Assembly (NCBI GenBank): GCA_019115725.1 | Contig: DXCY01000057.1 | Span: 1-5,482 of the forward strand | DNA from: Candidatus Luteimonas excrementigallinarum | Lineage (GTDB): Bacteria; Pseudomonadota; Gammaproteobacteria; Xanthomonadales; Xanthomonadaceae | Direction: 5' to 3' | DNA length: 5,482 nucleotides | In this document: positions 4,899-5,482 of the stretch, one piece after another | Layout: every line of letters starts with the position of its first letter | How positions within the stretch are numbered: the first letter of the stretch is position 1 | Translations under genes and position numbers: made by a program | Notes under the pieces: generated by a model | What the model was told of the DNA's origin: nothing | Databases searched by the model: none | What the model saw: only the letters and a program-made list of their open reading frames with translations

Positions 4899-5455
4899 AC
4901 TGGCGCACGGTGGCCGCCGGAGTTCTGCTGATTGCCGCGCTGGTGTCCGGCTGGTCGGCATGGCGCCAGCGCGCCGAGCCGGTGGTGAACACCATCGACC
5001 CGCTGCGCTCGGACTACGTGCTGACCGACTTCGAACTCACCGCGCTCAGCGGCGATGGCAACGAGGCGTTCACCCTGCGCGCACCGCGACTGGAACAGCA
5101 TCCCGAAGACCGCACGATCAGCATCCAGACCCCGCTGTTCCTGGTGCCCGATTCGCACGGTGAGCACTGGGAGATCCGCTCGCAGAACGCGCTGGTCACC
5201 GCCAACCACGACGAGATCATGCTGCGTGAAGACGTGCAGGCCGACGGCACCGACAACAACGGCCAGCCCGTCACCATGAACACCGAACAGCTGAACGTAT
5301 TCCCGGACCAGCGCACTGCGAGCAGCCAGGAGTTGGTGACCGTGCAGCAGCCCGGTTCTACAATCCAGGGCCGCGGGCTGGACGTGGACCTGTCCAGCAA
5401 GCGCTATGAGCTCCATTCCGAGGTAAAGACCCGCTATGTCCCCACGCGCCGTTAG
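4895..5455 (+). CDS. lptC: LPS export system protein LptC
   Basis: LptC is the bitopic inner-membrane part of the Lpt bridge. It takes LPS from the LptB2FG transporter and passes it to LptA in the periplasm. The 186-residue protein (E. coli 191) has one N-terminal membrane helix at about residues 5-22, then a periplasmic beta-jellyroll from about 38 to 182. Family-typical stretches include SDYVLTDFELTAL, the FTLRAPRLEQHPED strand pair, the HWEIRSQNAL block, EIMLREDVQADG and TIQGRGLDVDL. Gly161 in the last motif probably matches the functionally important Gly153 of E. coli LptC. Sequence identity in this family is low, so the call rests on length, topology, motif pattern and position between kdsC and lptA. 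The ATG start at 4895 overlaps the kdsC stop (ATGA), and the 3' end overlaps lptA by 20 bases. A candidate promoter for lptA lies inside its last third. Confidence 0.93.
   Translation: MNWRTVAAGVLLIAALVSGWSAWRQRAEPVVNTIDPLRSDYVLTDFELTALSGDGNEAFTLRAPRLEQHPEDRTISIQTPLFLVPDSHGEHWEIRSQNALVTANHDEIMLREDVQADGTDNNGQPVTMNTEQLNVFPDQRTASSQELVTVQQPGSTIQGRGLDVDLSSKRYELHSEVKTRYVPTRR
5336..5364 (+). promoter_or_regulatory. Candidate internal promoter for lptA inside lptC
   Basis: A -35-like GTGACC (5336-5341, 4 of 6 to TTGACA) and a -10 TACAAT (5359-5364, 5 of 6 to TATAAT) are separated by exactly 17 bases. A start near 5371 would give a leader of about 65 bases before the lptA ATG. The boxes lie within coding sequence, so chance is possible. 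E. coli lptA-lptB is known to have an additional promoter inside the upstream genes, which makes this location plausible. Confidence 0.35.
5420..5424 (+). promoter_or_regulatory. Ribosome-binding site of lptA
   Basis: GAGGT lies 11 bases before the ATG at 5436, within the last codons of lptC. It is the strongest Shine-Dalgarno match in this operon. It supports the ATG at 5436, and hence the 20-base overlap with lptC, as the true lptA start. Confidence 0.6.
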
Positions 5456-5482
5456 TGCCCTGCTGCTTACCGCCGCCCTGCT
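5436..5482 (+). CDS. lptA: LPS transport periplasmic protein LptA, N-terminus only
   Basis: Only 15 full codons are visible, reading MSPRAVSALLLTAAL, which is the beginning of a signal peptide with a basic n-region and a hydrophobic core. LptA is the periplasmic beta-jellyroll protein that forms the bridge between LptC in the inner membrane and LptD in the outer membrane. The identification rests on position directly after lptC, the export signal, and a well-placed GAGGT. The ATG lies 20 bases inside the 3' end of lptC, in a different frame, so translation is probably coupled. The mature protein and everything downstream lie outside the window. Confidence 0.8.
   Translation, partial: MSPRAVSALLLTAAL

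Noticed and set aside
3316..5416. Long minus-strand open frames opposite kdsD, kdsC and lptC (3316-4359, 3663-4961, 4307-5416)
   Set aside because: They are composition-driven shadows of conserved + strand genes with biased, low-complexity translations and no family motifs.
1..5482. Mobile element, CRISPR array, tRNA or a novel multi-gene defence system
   Set aside because: No terminal repeats, transposase, regularly spaced repeats or RNA gene signatures were seen. Composition is uniform and every gene belongs to a known family.

Overview
The window is a high-GC chromosomal segment. The gene content and protein sequences suggest a gammaproteobacterium of the Xanthomonadaceae/Lysobacteraceae (Xanthomonas, Stenotrophomonas, Luteimonas or a relative). 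This placement is inferred from the azurin, the RNase/barstar pair, and murA beside a BolA-family gene and the kds-lpt operon; no database search was possible. Nearly every base is accounted for, and the longest gene-free stretches are about 120-130 bases.

Left part (1-1633, + strand): the 3' end of an azurin gene is closed by a strong intrinsic terminator at 305-330. A short gene for a four-helix YnfA/UPF0060 membrane protein follows, starting at GTG 399. Next comes a compact toxin-inhibitor pair: a guanyl-specific ribonuclease of the barnase/RNase Sa family with an N-terminal export or anchor segment, and its barstar-type inhibitor, joined by an ATGA overlap.

Middle (1674-3217, - strand): a BolA/IbaG-family gene is followed by murA, the first committed enzyme of peptidoglycan synthesis. 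murA converges on the barstar gene across a 40-base gap that holds two hairpins.

Right part (3340-5482, + strand): kdsD, kdsC, lptC and the first codons of lptA form a tightly overlapping operon that diverges from the BolA-murA pair. KdsD and KdsC make the Kdo precursor for lipopolysaccharide inner core. LptC and LptA carry finished LPS across the periplasm. With murA, the right two thirds of the window is an envelope-biogenesis locus resembling the enterobacterial ibaG-murA / kdsD-kdsC-lptC-lptA neighbourhood, but without yrbG and the mla genes in between.

I found no mobile element, CRISPR array, tRNA or rRNA, and no clearly undescribed system. The points most worth a second look are the RNase/barstar pair in a housekeeping setting, a good candidate promoter for lptA inside lptC, a possible leaderless start for the RNase gene, the non-ATG starts of the divergent BolA/kdsD pair, and the C-rich, Shine-Dalgarno-less murA leader with a GC hairpin upstream.
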